63,005 nucleotides of DNA from B1SED10-225 sp964501415 (GTDB lineage: Bacteria; Bacillota_I; Bacilli_A; Izemoplasmatales; Izemoplasmataceae). Where the stretch lies: positions 1 to 63,005 of the forward strand of contig CAZCSL010000007.1 in the NCBI GenBank assembly GCA_964501415.1, in the 5' to 3' direction. Under the pieces are notes generated by a model. It searched no databases, was not told the DNA's origin, and saw only the letters and a list, made by a program, of their open reading frames with translations. Each line of letters begins with the position of its first letter. The first letter of the stretch is position 1. Shown here piece by piece: positions 7,938 to 16,291 of this stretch. Position numbers and translations under genes: made by a program.

Positions 7938-8423
7938 TTGGCAAAAAAAGATTCGAGTGTTGACATTATGCAAGCCGCCATTAAAAAAGCCAAAGAAACG
8001 ATGAATCAAGATATCGGTGGACCTTTTGGGGCGGCGATTATTGATCAAGATGGCAGCATTTTAGCCATCGCTAGCAATTCTGTTTTAGGCGATCATGATC
8101 CCACGGCCCATGCAGAGATTAACGCGATTCGCATCGCAGGCGAAAAGAAACATACCCATGACTTAAGTGGCTGTGTCCTCTACACAACGTCTTATCCTTG
8201 TCCCATGTGCTTGGGAGCCATTATTTGGGCCAATATCAAGGAAGTTTATTATGGCTGTAAAAAAGAAGATGCCGCTAAGATAGGCTTTAGAGATGATTTC
8301 ATCTACACCTATTTAAAAGGCGATATGAAAGACGAAACGATTATCCATATGAAAGAAAAACAGCGCGATGCCTGTCTTGAGTTGTTTGAAGAATACCAAG
8401 CAAAAGATAAAACGATCTATTAA
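7938..8423 (+). CDS. guaD: Guanine deaminase (CDA fold)
   Basis: A 161-residue zinc deaminase with HAE (58-60) and PCPMC (87-91), the metal and proton-shuttle motifs of the cytidine-deaminase fold. The stretches IGGPFGA, DPTAHAE and FDD-like 'GFRDDFIY' match the small B. subtilis-type guanine deaminase rather than TadA. It converts guanine to xanthine, which would feed the purine operon facing it. A TTG at 7938 is proposed as start because GAGGTGAT lies at ideal distance; the ATG at 7932 and GTG at 7929 overlap that binding site. It is monocistronic and shares a terminator with ygeW. Confidence 0.88.
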   Translation: MAKKDSSVDIMQAAIKKAKETMNQDIGGPFGAAIIDQDGSILAIASNSVLGDHDPTAHAEINAIRIAGEKKHTHDLSGCVLYTTSYPCPMCLGAIIWANIKEVYYGCKKEDAAKIGFRDDFIYTYLKGDMKDETIIHMKEKQRDACLELFEEYQAKDKTIY

Positions 8424-8450
8424 AAAATCCGGATAAAATCCGGATTTTTT
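8422..8450. terminator. Bidirectional terminator between guaD and the purine operon
   Basis: AAAAATCCGGAT pairs with ATCCGGATTTTT around AAA, with T-runs in both directions. It closes both guaD and the long minus-strand operon. Confidence 0.88.
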
Positions 8451-8459
8451 TATCGTTTA

Positions 8460-9443
8460 TTATTTGTCTCCCATCGTCATGGCCATCACAGCCTTGGCGG
8501 TATGAAGACGGTTTTCAGCCTCTTGGTAGACAATCGAGTGTTTGCCATCGATGACGCTATCTTCTACTTCGTTGCCGCGGTCTGCGGGTAAGGCATGCAT
8601 GTAAGAGACATCCGGTTTAGCAAGCGCCATCATCGCTTCGGTACATTTCCAATGTTTGTTGGAATCAAGCGTATCATCAATGACTTCATCTGAGGCGTTT
8701 GAGGCCCATGAACCCCAGTTTTTCGGAATCACGATATCGGCATCCTTATAGGCTGATTCCATATCTTGAGTAACCGTAAAGCTGCCCCCGTTGTCAAGCG
8801 CATTTTGTTTGGCTTTTTCGATGACCCAATCGGGCAACTCATAGCCTTTCGGATGAGCCAAAGTTACATCCATACCAAAGCGTGGGAACAACAAACTTTG
8901 GGTCAAGGGGACGCTAATGGGCTTTTTATGACTGGTAGCATAGGCCCATATGATCGAAACTTTAAGGTTTTCGGTGCGTTTTTTCACTTCCTTAATGGTC
9001 ATTAAATCGGCCAAGCCTTGCATTGGATGGTATAAATCACACTGCAAGTTCATCACGGGGACGGTGGCGTTTTCAGCCATTTCACGGATAAACTTGTTCC
9101 CTGTACCCCAAAAACAGTTACGACAAGCAATACCGTGTCCATAACTCGACAAAATAACGGCGGTATCCCTCCCCGTTTCACCATGGGATATTTGCATCGT
9201 GGCGGTGTCAAGAAAGTTCGCATGCCCACCTAGTTGAGCTAGCCCGGCTTCCATGGAATTACGCGTACGGGTCGATTGTTCAAAGAACATTAAAAAGGCG
9301 GTTTTGTTTTTTAAAAAATCCGTGACTTCATTGTTTTTAAATTGGTTTTTTAATGCGCTTGATTTTTCTAATAAGACTTCAATTTCTTGTTTGTCCCAGT
9401 CTTCTAACGTGATAAAGTGTTTGTTTTTAAAGAGGGGTTTCAT
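8460..9443 (-). CDS. ygeW: YgeW-type (knotted) carbamoyltransferase
   Basis: A 327-residue member of the aspartate/ornithine carbamoyltransferase family. The carbamoyl-phosphate motif STRTRNSME (near 57) and HPMQGLAD (about 139-146) are present. The OTC 'HCLP' motif reads HALPADRGNEV, as expected for a non-OTC member. YgeW proteins act in purine/urate breakdown clusters and are thought to work in the phosphorolytic direction, splitting a ureido compound to yield carbamoyl phosphate, which carbamate kinase can use to make ATP. No carbamate kinase lies in the window. It is the last gene of the operon and overlaps ygeY by ATGA. It appears shorter than E. coli YgeW. Confidence 0.85.
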   Translation of the reverse strand: MKPLFKNKHFITLEDWDKQEIEVLLEKSSALKNQFKNNEVTDFLKNKTAFLMFFEQSTRTRNSMEAGLAQLGGHANFLDTATMQISHGETGRDTAVILSSYGHGIACRNCFWGTGNKFIREMAENATVPVMNLQCDLYHPMQGLADLMTIKEVKKRTENLKVSIIWAYATSHKKPISVPLTQSLLFPRFGMDVTLAHPKGYELPDWVIEKAKQNALDNGGSFTVTQDMESAYKDADIVIPKNWGSWASNASDEVIDDTLDSNKHWKCTEAMMALAKPDVSYMHALPADRGNEVEDSVIDGKHSIVYQEAENRLHTAKAVMAMTMGDK

Positions 9444-10651
9444 TTGGATTCGTCCTTTCTTTGTACATAAGTTTTTGGAATCAAGGCATACATGGCAGCC
9501 GCTTTAACCAAGTGGGCTTTTTCTGTTTTTTCATTCGGGGCGTGGGCCTCGTTTTCATGTCCGGGGCCAAAGCCAATACAAGGGATGTCATGACGCCCCA
9601 TAATCGATACGGCATTGGTAGAAAAGGTCCATTTATCCACCACCGGCTTTTCTTCAAACAAGTTTTGATACGCCTCTACCAACGTCTGTGTCGCAATATG
9701 GTCCTCATCTAAGACCCAGGTGGGAAAATATAGCTCTGTAGGGTAGATGAAGCCCGTATAAGAAGGTTTGCGGTATTCATACATTTCTACTTTGGCCCCC
9801 GCTTTTTTAACCGCCGGTAAGGCTTCAATTTCTTTGATGGCAGAACTTGGCGTCTCCCCGTCTGTCAAGCGACGGTCTATCGATATAACCGCCCCATCAG
9901 CCACGGCACATCTTGAGGGGGATTGAGAGAAAAACTCACTGACCGTCAATGTCCCTTTGCCTAAAAAAGGATCGTCTTTTAAACGGGTATTGAGCGCCTC
10001 TAATTCTTGTAAAATAGGCCCCATTTTGAATATGGCATTATCGCCGCGCTCAGGCGCTGATCCATGACAGGAGGTTCCAAAGACGCTCACTTTGATTTCC
10101 ATACGACCACGGTGGCCTCGGTAAATGCGACAAGAAGTCGGTTCGGTGATGACGACAAATTCCGGTTTGATATTTTCTTCTTCAATCAAGTATTGCCAAC
10201 AAAGCCCATCACAATCTTCTTCTTGCACAGTCCCTGTGATCAATAAGGTGTAATCGTCTTGTAGGCCTAAATCTTTGATGATTTTGGCCGCATATACCAT
10301 CGATGCCATGCCGCCTTCTTGGTCTGAGGTACCCCGACCGCCGATATAGCGTTCATCTTCGAAGCCTTCGTAAGGATCAAATTCCCAGTTGCTTTTTTCA
10401 CCAATACCGACCGTATCAATATGAGCATCCATCGCAATTAGACGCTTACCGTTACCAATTCTGCCGATGATGTTTCCCATCTTATCGATTTTGATTTCAT
10501 CAAAACCGACGGTTTCCATTTCTGTTTTAATACGTTCGATTACTTTTTTTTCATCACAGCTTTCTGAGGGTATGGCGACCATATCCCTTAAAAAGCGTGT
10601 CATTTCCTTTTCGTATTTTTGAGCTTGTTTTAAAATCGTTTCAAAATTCAT
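9440..10651 (-). CDS. ygeY: YgeY-type M20 family metallohydrolase
   Basis: A 403-residue cytoplasmic amidohydrolase of the M20/ArgE/DapE family. Metal-binding landmarks are DAHIDTVG (near 75-82), the Asp and Gly-rich GTSDQEGGMAS stretch and the Glu pair in QEEDCDG. YgeY hydrolases are linked to ssnA, ygeW and molybdenum hydroxylases in anaerobes, where they probably hydrolyse a ureido or N-carbamoyl amino-acid intermediate of purine degradation (family context). Overlaps of 4 bases with both neighbours indicate tight coupling. Confidence 0.85.
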   Translation of the reverse strand: MNFETILKQAQKYEKEMTRFLRDMVAIPSESCDEKKVIERIKTEMETVGFDEIKIDKMGNIIGRIGNGKRLIAMDAHIDTVGIGEKSNWEFDPYEGFEDERYIGGRGTSDQEGGMASMVYAAKIIKDLGLQDDYTLLITGTVQEEDCDGLCWQYLIEEENIKPEFVVITEPTSCRIYRGHRGRMEIKVSVFGTSCHGSAPERGDNAIFKMGPILQELEALNTRLKDDPFLGKGTLTVSEFFSQSPSRCAVADGAVISIDRRLTDGETPSSAIKEIEALPAVKKAGAKVEMYEYRKPSYTGFIYPTELYFPTWVLDEDHIATQTLVEAYQNLFEEKPVVDKWTFSTNAVSIMGRHDIPCIGFGPGHENEAHAPNEKTEKAHLVKAAAMYALIPKTYVQRKDESK

Positions 10652-12012
10652 AATGCTTTACCTCTTTTCTGTTCAATTTTAGCGTTGTATTCATGCACCT
10701 TTTGGTATTCTTTTTCCCAAAAGTCTTTGGTTTTCATCGCATCTAAATACGCTTTATCATACCCAAACTTAAGCCAATCATCTTCTTTTTGTTTGAAAAG
10801 ACGTTGCTTTTCACGTTCAGATGTGGTCTTTTTGATATGATCATCTTTAACGTTTAAGAAAACCTCTTTAAACCACGTTTTGAGAAGCGTCTCATCGATA
10901 TTTGGATGCTTGGATTCAAGCTGTTTTAATACGCTGTCATAACGGTCAAACCCATCGGTAGCCAAAGTCACGACGTTATCGTCTTTACTAAGCTTTAAGT
11001 GCTTCGCCATCTTAATGGCTCCCAATATGTTACAAACGCCAGACACCCCAAAATAATCCCGCATCGCAAGCATCTGTTTTGTCTCTAGGCCAAAGGTCTT
11101 GAAAATCGCTTTGCCATCGCGCAAAACCTTAAGGCCTCTGATGGTGTCTTCATCGCGGATTAAAGCGATATAATCGGTATTTAAAACGTTGTGAATCAAG
11201 GTGCACATCTTATCCCCAATACCTTCGATACGGTGTTGGCCGCGCCCCCCATTCATCAACGTAGAACATTCATAAGGTTCTAAGGCGGTGATAGTCGCCT
11301 CAGGATAAACCGTCTTAATGTGATCGCCTGCCGCTAGCGTACCAGCACTGCCGGGTGCCGATACAAAGGCTTTGATTTTACCATCGCCGATGTCCGTACA
11401 AGCCTCAACCGCACTTTGTCCCGTGATATGACGGTGGAAACGATAATTGGGCATCAGTTCAAATTGAGCCAAGGCGACATTTTTTTCATCCTTGGAAAGC
11501 TTATGGGTTTTTTCAAGCGTCAAAATCACATCGGATTCGGTACCGGGGGTTAAATCGAGATTCCCTCCATAGCCTTTGATGCGATCATAACGTTCTTTAC
11601 TCATATTATCAGGCATGATAATGGTAGATTTAAGACGCATCAAATTGGCAATATAGGCTACACCAATGCCAAAATTACCCGTAGATGGGCCTAAAATATT
11701 GTGATATCCCGGAACAATATCGCCATCGATGATGCCTTCCATTAAGGTGGCATAAGCGGGCCCAACCTTGTGTGAACCGGAAGGAAAATGTTTACCCAGC
11801 ATCACCACAATATTGGCATCCACCCCTGTTAGGGCTTTTGGTAATACGATTTTGTGGATGGCACCACTTTGATTACGCCACGTGATATTAAATAGATTAT
11901 ACGGGTCCAATTCATCTTTCAAAGCGGCTTGGGCACGAGCTTTGAATTTTGGATCTAATTGGTTAGGTTGATACATCTCATCATACGTTGGTCCAATCGG
12001 TACTTTACTCAT
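10648..12012 (-). CDS. Fold-type II PLP enzyme (cysteine synthase/threonine dehydratase-like)
   Basis: A 454-residue PLP enzyme. The cofactor lysine is probably in SGSHKVGPAYA (near 97) and the phosphate-holding loop in GPSTGNFGIG (about 127-136). A Gly/Ser loop (SAPGSAGTLAAG) follows. It is not a recognisable copy of diaminopropionate ammonia-lyase (YgeX), which usually fills this place in the cluster. It overlaps by 8 bases a second PLP enzyme gene with a threonine-synthase-like zinc ribbon. I infer beta-elimination or ammonia release from an amino-acid intermediate such as 2,3-diaminopropionate or a carbamoyl derivative, but the reaction is not shown by sequence. The C-terminal 70 residues are charged and helical, an extension beyond the catalytic core. 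Confidence 0.7.
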   Translation of the reverse strand: MSKVPIGPTYDEMYQPNQLDPKFKARAQAALKDELDPYNLFNITWRNQSGAIHKIVLPKALTGVDANIVVMLGKHFPSGSHKVGPAYATLMEGIIDGDIVPGYHNILGPSTGNFGIGVAYIANLMRLKSTIIMPDNMSKERYDRIKGYGGNLDLTPGTESDVILTLEKTHKLSKDEKNVALAQFELMPNYRFHRHITGQSAVEACTDIGDGKIKAFVSAPGSAGTLAAGDHIKTVYPEATITALEPYECSTLMNGGRGQHRIEGIGDKMCTLIHNVLNTDYIALIRDEDTIRGLKVLRDGKAIFKTFGLETKQMLAMRDYFGVSGVCNILGAIKMAKHLKLSKDDNVVTLATDGFDRYDSVLKQLESKHPNIDETLLKTWFKEVFLNVKDDHIKKTTSEREKQRLFKQKEDDWLKFGYDKAYLDAMKTKDFWEKEYQKVHEYNAKIEQKRGKAL

Positions 12013-13258
12013 CGTGATCCTCCTTGTGTGGGTGCAAAATTTTCTTTAAAGCCATAAAGTCATTCTTTATTTTAATGGGTGGGGCGATAACATCATCTAA
12101 ATGGTAAGGGTCTTTTAAGCCGTTTCCTGAGATGATGATACTGATGGTATCATCGGCTTTGATGATATCGTCTTGTTTGGCTTTAATCGCCCCGGCTAAA
12201 GCGGCCGCACCGGCTGCCTCAGCAAAGATGCCTTCTGTTTGGGCTAATAATTTGGAAGCCTTTAAAATCGCATCATCACTTACCGCAATATAATCACCAT
12301 GACTCATAATGACGGCATTAAGCCCTTTGAGGGGATTTCTGGGTAAACCCACCGCGATCGAATCAGCAATCGTGTCTTCATCACTTTCTTGTAAGTCTTT
12401 GTTTTCTTTAAACGCTTTTACAAACGGTTGACAGCCTTCAGCTTGAACCCCTAATAGTTTGGGTATTTTTGCGATCATACCGATTTCATATAAATCTTTA
12501 AAGCCTTTATATACCGCTCCAATCGTACAGCCATCGCCTACGGAAAGCACAACCCAATCAGGGGTCTTGAAGGCCATTTGTTCGGCGATTTCATAAGCGA
12601 CGGTTTTTTTGCCCTCCACCATATGGGGATTAATCGCCGCATTGCGGTTGTACCATCCATAATGTTCAATCGCTTGTTTCGATAACTGATATGCCGCTTT
12701 ATAATCGCCTTCAACGCTAAATATTTGAGCGCCAAACGCCCTTAACTGCGCTAATTTACCTGAAGGGGCACGCTTAGGGACAAAAATCTTGGCTTCTAAG
12801 CCCGCCTTTGCGGCATTACACGCGAGTGAACTCGCCGCATTGCCCGTTGAGGCACAGGCAACCGTGGTTTGATTGAGTTCGCGTGCTTTTAACACAGCCA
12901 CCGCCGAAGCCCTGTCTTTTAAGGAAGCGGAAGGGTTTTTGCCTTCATCTTTTAAAAAGCATTGTTTGAAGCCAAAAAGCTTCTGTAGTTTAAACGCTTG
13001 ATAATGCGGTGTGCCACCAACATCTAAACTATGTTTAAAATCAGTAGATTGAATACTCATCAAAGGCGCATAACGCCACATGTTGAAAATCGGTTGTTGT
13101 TTAAAATAGGCGGCATTGACGACCTCTTTTAGTTTTTCATAGTCATAGATAACATCTAAAATGCCTTTTTCACCACATCTCGGACACGTCATGTAACTAG
13201 GGGATGGGTCATAGGTTTCGTGGCACAGCGTACAGGTTAAATGCGAGACATAGTTCAT
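12005..13258 (-). CDS. Threonine-synthase-like PLP enzyme with zinc ribbon
   Basis: A 417-residue fold-type II PLP enzyme. The N-terminus carries two CxxC pairs (CTLC at 9-12 and CPRC at 25-28), a likely zinc ribbon as in archaeal-type threonine synthases. The PLP lysine lies in NPSASLKDRAS (near 110), followed by ASTGNAASSLA. No other threonine-biosynthesis gene is nearby, and the gene sits between ade and a second PLP enzyme, so a catabolic role in the purine operon is more likely than threonine synthesis (inference). Its start abuts the stop of ade (TAA-ATG). Confidence 0.75.
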   Translation of the reverse strand: MNYVSHLTCTLCHETYDPSPSYMTCPRCGEKGILDVIYDYEKLKEVVNAAYFKQQPIFNMWRYAPLMSIQSTDFKHSLDVGGTPHYQAFKLQKLFGFKQCFLKDEGKNPSASLKDRASAVAVLKARELNQTTVACASTGNAASSLACNAAKAGLEAKIFVPKRAPSGKLAQLRAFGAQIFSVEGDYKAAYQLSKQAIEHYGWYNRNAAINPHMVEGKKTVAYEIAEQMAFKTPDWVVLSVGDGCTIGAVYKGFKDLYEIGMIAKIPKLLGVQAEGCQPFVKAFKENKDLQESDEDTIADSIAVGLPRNPLKGLNAVIMSHGDYIAVSDDAILKASKLLAQTEGIFAEAAGAAALAGAIKAKQDDIIKADDTISIIISGNGLKDPYHLDDVIAPPIKIKNDFMALKKILHPHKEDHDE

Positions 13259-14977
13259 TTAGTCATCCTCCCATTCAACGGCCACATTTTTAAAGGCTTC
13301 TACATCAAACAAACCTAAATCGGTCAGTTTTAACGTGGGGATGACTGGCAAAGACAAAAATGCTAGCTGAATAAACGGATCATCGATGGCATCTGAAAGC
13401 CCCATCGCTTTGGCGTACGCTTTCATTTGATCAAGCTTAGCCGCAACCTCATGCGGATTTTTTTGGGTCATGATACCCGCTATTTCGAGTTTCAAATAAT
13501 CTTTGATTTTGCCGTCTTCTACCAAGACGATGCCCCCACCGATAGCTACCATTTTTTCAAGGGCGACACGCATGGCCTGATCGCTATCACCAGCAATCAA
13601 AATATTATGGGAATCATGTGCGATACTCATCGCAATGGCACCATTTTTTAAGCCGAAACCCGCAACTAAGCCCAGGCCGGTTTGCGCGGTGTTTTGATGT
13701 CTTTCGATGCAGGCAAGCTTTAAGATATCTTGCGTTTCATCGTTTTGATAAAGTCCGTCTTTTCTCTTAATCGTACGTTTTAGCTTCTTAGTCGTGATAT
13801 TGTTTTTAATCAGACCAATCACTTTGACTTCGTCTTTTTTAAGGGGTAAATCAAAAGATACCTTAGCAGGGTCAACCTTGATGGTATTCATCACGGTTTT
13901 ATCTTCAATGCTTTTAGGCTTATAAAAACACTGATTTTCTGATGCTATGCATGTCCCGTTTTTATAAACCGCTTTGGCTTCAATCTTTTTAAGTGAGTCA
14001 AACGTGAAAAAATCAGCCGCATAACTAGGCGCAATCGCCCCTTTATCTTTCAATTGATAACAGTTTGCCGCATTGAGCGTCGCCATTTTGATTGCTTCAA
14101 TGGCTGGGATGCCATGTTCAATGGCCAAATTGACGTTATAATTGATATGACCTTCACGCTTAATATCTTCAGGGTGTTTATCGTCGGTACAAAATAAAAC
14201 GCGGTGCCAGTTCCCTTCATCGACGCCTTTTAGAAGGGTTTGGACGTTTCTAGTTACTGAGCCTTCGCGCAAATGCACATACATACCGCGTTTGATACGC
14301 TCTAACATTTCTTCAACGCTCGAACATTCATGATCGCTCATGACCCCCGCGGTAATATAGGCATTGATGTCGTTGCCTCTTAAGCCTGGGGCATGGCCAT
14401 CAATAATCAAGCCTTTCATCGCGGCGATTTTGTCGTGTATGTCCTTTTCTCCCGCTAAAACGCCTGGGTAGTTCATCACTTCACCCAAACCTAAAATACC
14501 CGCCTTATCACGCATTTTTTTAACGTCTGATACATCAATTTTGGCCCCGGCAGTTTCAAAGGTTGTGGCCGGGACGCTTGAAGGAATCATCATATAAACA
14601 TCCAAAGGGACATCTTTTGCGGCCTTTAACATGAATTCGATGCCCGCGATGCCAGATACATTGGCGATTTCATGAGGATCCGCGATAATTGAGGTCGTGC
14701 CTTTGGGTAAGATAATAGAAGCGAAATGTGGTGGGGTGACCATCGAGGATTCAATATGAACGTGCCCATCAATAAAACCCGGGGCCACATAGGCGCCTTT
14801 TAAATCAATCATCTCTTCGCCTTCATAAGACCCAATACCAATAATCTTTCCAGCTTCTACGGCAATATCCATGGTTTCTATTTTTGAGGTAAATACATTG
14901 ATAATCTTGCCGTTTTTAAAGACTTTTTCAACCAAGGTTTTACCGCGAGCTTTTGCCATATAAGTTTGTTTATCCAT
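13259..14977 (-). CDS. ade: Adenine deaminase
   Basis: A 572-residue amidohydrolase converting adenine to hypoxanthine and ammonia. Visible features are the metal motif GFIDGHVHIESSM (near 67-79), a second-shell 'ADPHEIANV', GHAPGL, a distal 'FCTDDKHPED' and the family's C-terminal domain with 'AIAMSIAHDSHN'. Length matches bacterial Ade. It supplies hypoxanthine to the molybdenum hydroxylases of the operon. It overlaps the FAD-subunit gene by 8 bases. Confidence 0.95.
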   Translation of the reverse strand: MDKQTYMAKARGKTLVEKVFKNGKIINVFTSKIETMDIAVEAGKIIGIGSYEGEEMIDLKGAYVAPGFIDGHVHIESSMVTPPHFASIILPKGTTSIIADPHEIANVSGIAGIEFMLKAAKDVPLDVYMMIPSSVPATTFETAGAKIDVSDVKKMRDKAGILGLGEVMNYPGVLAGEKDIHDKIAAMKGLIIDGHAPGLRGNDINAYITAGVMSDHECSSVEEMLERIKRGMYVHLREGSVTRNVQTLLKGVDEGNWHRVLFCTDDKHPEDIKREGHINYNVNLAIEHGIPAIEAIKMATLNAANCYQLKDKGAIAPSYAADFFTFDSLKKIEAKAVYKNGTCIASENQCFYKPKSIEDKTVMNTIKVDPAKVSFDLPLKKDEVKVIGLIKNNITTKKLKRTIKRKDGLYQNDETQDILKLACIERHQNTAQTGLGLVAGFGLKNGAIAMSIAHDSHNILIAGDSDQAMRVALEKMVAIGGGIVLVEDGKIKDYLKLEIAGIMTQKNPHEVAAKLDQMKAYAKAMGLSDAIDDPFIQLAFLSLPVIPTLKLTDLGLFDVEAFKNVAVEWEDD

Positions 14978-15824
14978 CGTTTTTCTCCTCTAAGGTGCGG
15001 ATGAACGCTTCACACAGATTCAAAGCGACTTTATGACGATATTTAGCGTTAGAACGCTGGTCATCAATCGGTTTAATTAAAGGCGCATAATGGGCCTTTA
15101 TGTCCTTTAGTTGAGCGATGAGACGTTGTGGGGTTTGCCCTTTTAAAGAAGCTTCAAACGATTTATCTCTAATCACGGTCGTATTGATTGCACCAAAGGC
15201 TAGGCGAATATCTTTGATTTTGCCATCGATAACGTTGGCTGCCCCCGCAAAAGAGACTTTTGAGATGGCATCGCTTTTACGGCCACCTACTTTTTTAAAA
15301 AACGTATGGGTAAACGAAGGTAGCTCAAAGGCGATATTGGTGATCAATTCACCTGCGTTTTTGCTGGTTTGTTTGACGCCGGTAATCAAATTTTCAATCG
15401 GTAGACTTCTTTGCTTTTGGTGCGCTTTTAAGGTAATGGTGGCATCATACAAATAAAGCATCAAAACCCCATCGGCGGCAGGCGAAGCATTGCCGATATT
15501 ACCCGCGAGTGTCCCCATGTTTCTAATGCCCGGTGAGGCGAATAGCTTCAAACACGTTTTAAACAACGCGGGGATGTTTTCATCATATAACATCGATTCA
15601 TAAGGTGTGGTTGCGCCAATATGCACGGTTTGATTGTCTCTTTTTATGTAATTGAGCGCCTTGAGGGATTTTAAATAAAGCGTTGGCTTTGAAAAGGCTA
15701 GCGGCATCTCAGACAAGGTGCGCTTTTGGACCATGACATCGGTTCCGCCATTGATAATCAAGGCCTCGTGCTTGGCCAAAAAGGCCAAAGCCTCATTTAA
15801 CGTTTTAGGCATCAAATTTTCCAT
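14970..15824 (-). CDS. Molybdenum hydroxylase set 1, FAD-binding subunit
   Basis: A 284-residue XdhB/YgfM-type subunit passing electrons from the 2Fe-2S protein to FAD and NAD(P)+. The FAD pyrophosphate-binding motif IINGGTDVMVQ lies near 20-30, and 'RNMGTLAGNIGNASPAADG' marks the flavin site. It is encoded last in set 1, which runs Mo subunit, 2Fe-2S, FAD in transcription order. Overlaps of 8 and 13 bases with its neighbours show tight coupling. Confidence 0.9.
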   Translation of the reverse strand: MENLMPKTLNEALAFLAKHEALIINGGTDVMVQKRTLSEMPLAFSKPTLYLKSLKALNYIKRDNQTVHIGATTPYESMLYDENIPALFKTCLKLFASPGIRNMGTLAGNIGNASPAADGVLMLYLYDATITLKAHQKQRSLPIENLITGVKQTSKNAGELITNIAFELPSFTHTFFKKVGGRKSDAISKVSFAGAANVIDGKIKDIRLAFGAINTTVIRDKSFEASLKGQTPQRLIAQLKDIKAHYAPLIKPIDDQRSNAKYRHKVALNLCEAFIRTLEEKNDG

Positions 15825-16291
15825 ACATCTTCACCTGCCTTAGAAGCCCGTTTTATCGCTTTGATAATCATGTTATAACCGGTGCAGCGGCACAGATTAC
15901 CCGCCAGTCCATGTCTGATCTCGTCTTCGCTTGGATTAGGGTTATGTTTAAGCAAGTAAGCTGCGGCCATAATCATGCCCGGTGTACAAATGCCGCATTG
16001 TGATGCGCCTTCTTTGATGAACGCTTCTTTTAAATACTTAAACCCTTCGCTTTGTCGGTAGCCTTCAATCGTGATGATCTCAGTCCCATCAATGGAACCC
16101 AGCGGTACCAAACAACTGTTGGTAAGCTTACCGTCAATCAACACGCTACAAGCACCGCATTCGCCTTCTCCACAACCTTCTTTAGAACCAGTGAGGCGAT
16201 AAGTAACGCGCAAAATGTCCAAAAGTCTTTGGTCTAAACGGGTATCTAGCGTTTCGGTTTTGCCATTGAGTTTAAAGCTAATTTTAGGCAT
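15812..16291 (-). CDS. Molybdenum hydroxylase set 1, 2Fe-2S subunit
   Basis: A 159-residue XdhC/CoxS-type iron-sulfur subunit. The plant-type cluster motif GCGEGECGACSVLIDGK lies near 39-55 with the fourth Cys shortly after (SCLVPL). The all-helical second domain carries CGIC and LCRCTGY, which bind the cluster next to the molybdopterin. It shuttles electrons from the Mo subunit to the FAD subunit. Confidence 0.94.
   Translation of the reverse strand: MPKISFKLNGKTETLDTRLDQRLLDILRVTYRLTGSKEGCGEGECGACSVLIDGKLTNSCLVPLGSIDGTEIITIEGYRQSEGFKYLKEAFIKEGASQCGICTPGMIMAAAYLLKHNPNPSEDEIRHGLAGNLCRCTGYNMIIKAIKRASKAGEDVWKI

Noticed and set aside
7824..8048. N-terminal extension of the methyltransferase frame
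   Set aside because: It would overlap the guaD promoter and coding start, has no binding site at its ATG and its residues are unlike the family; the start at 7823 gives normal length.
12005..13258. Genuine threonine synthase (thrC)
   Set aside because: No homoserine pathway genes nearby and the gene is locked into the purine operon; left as threonine-synthase-like.
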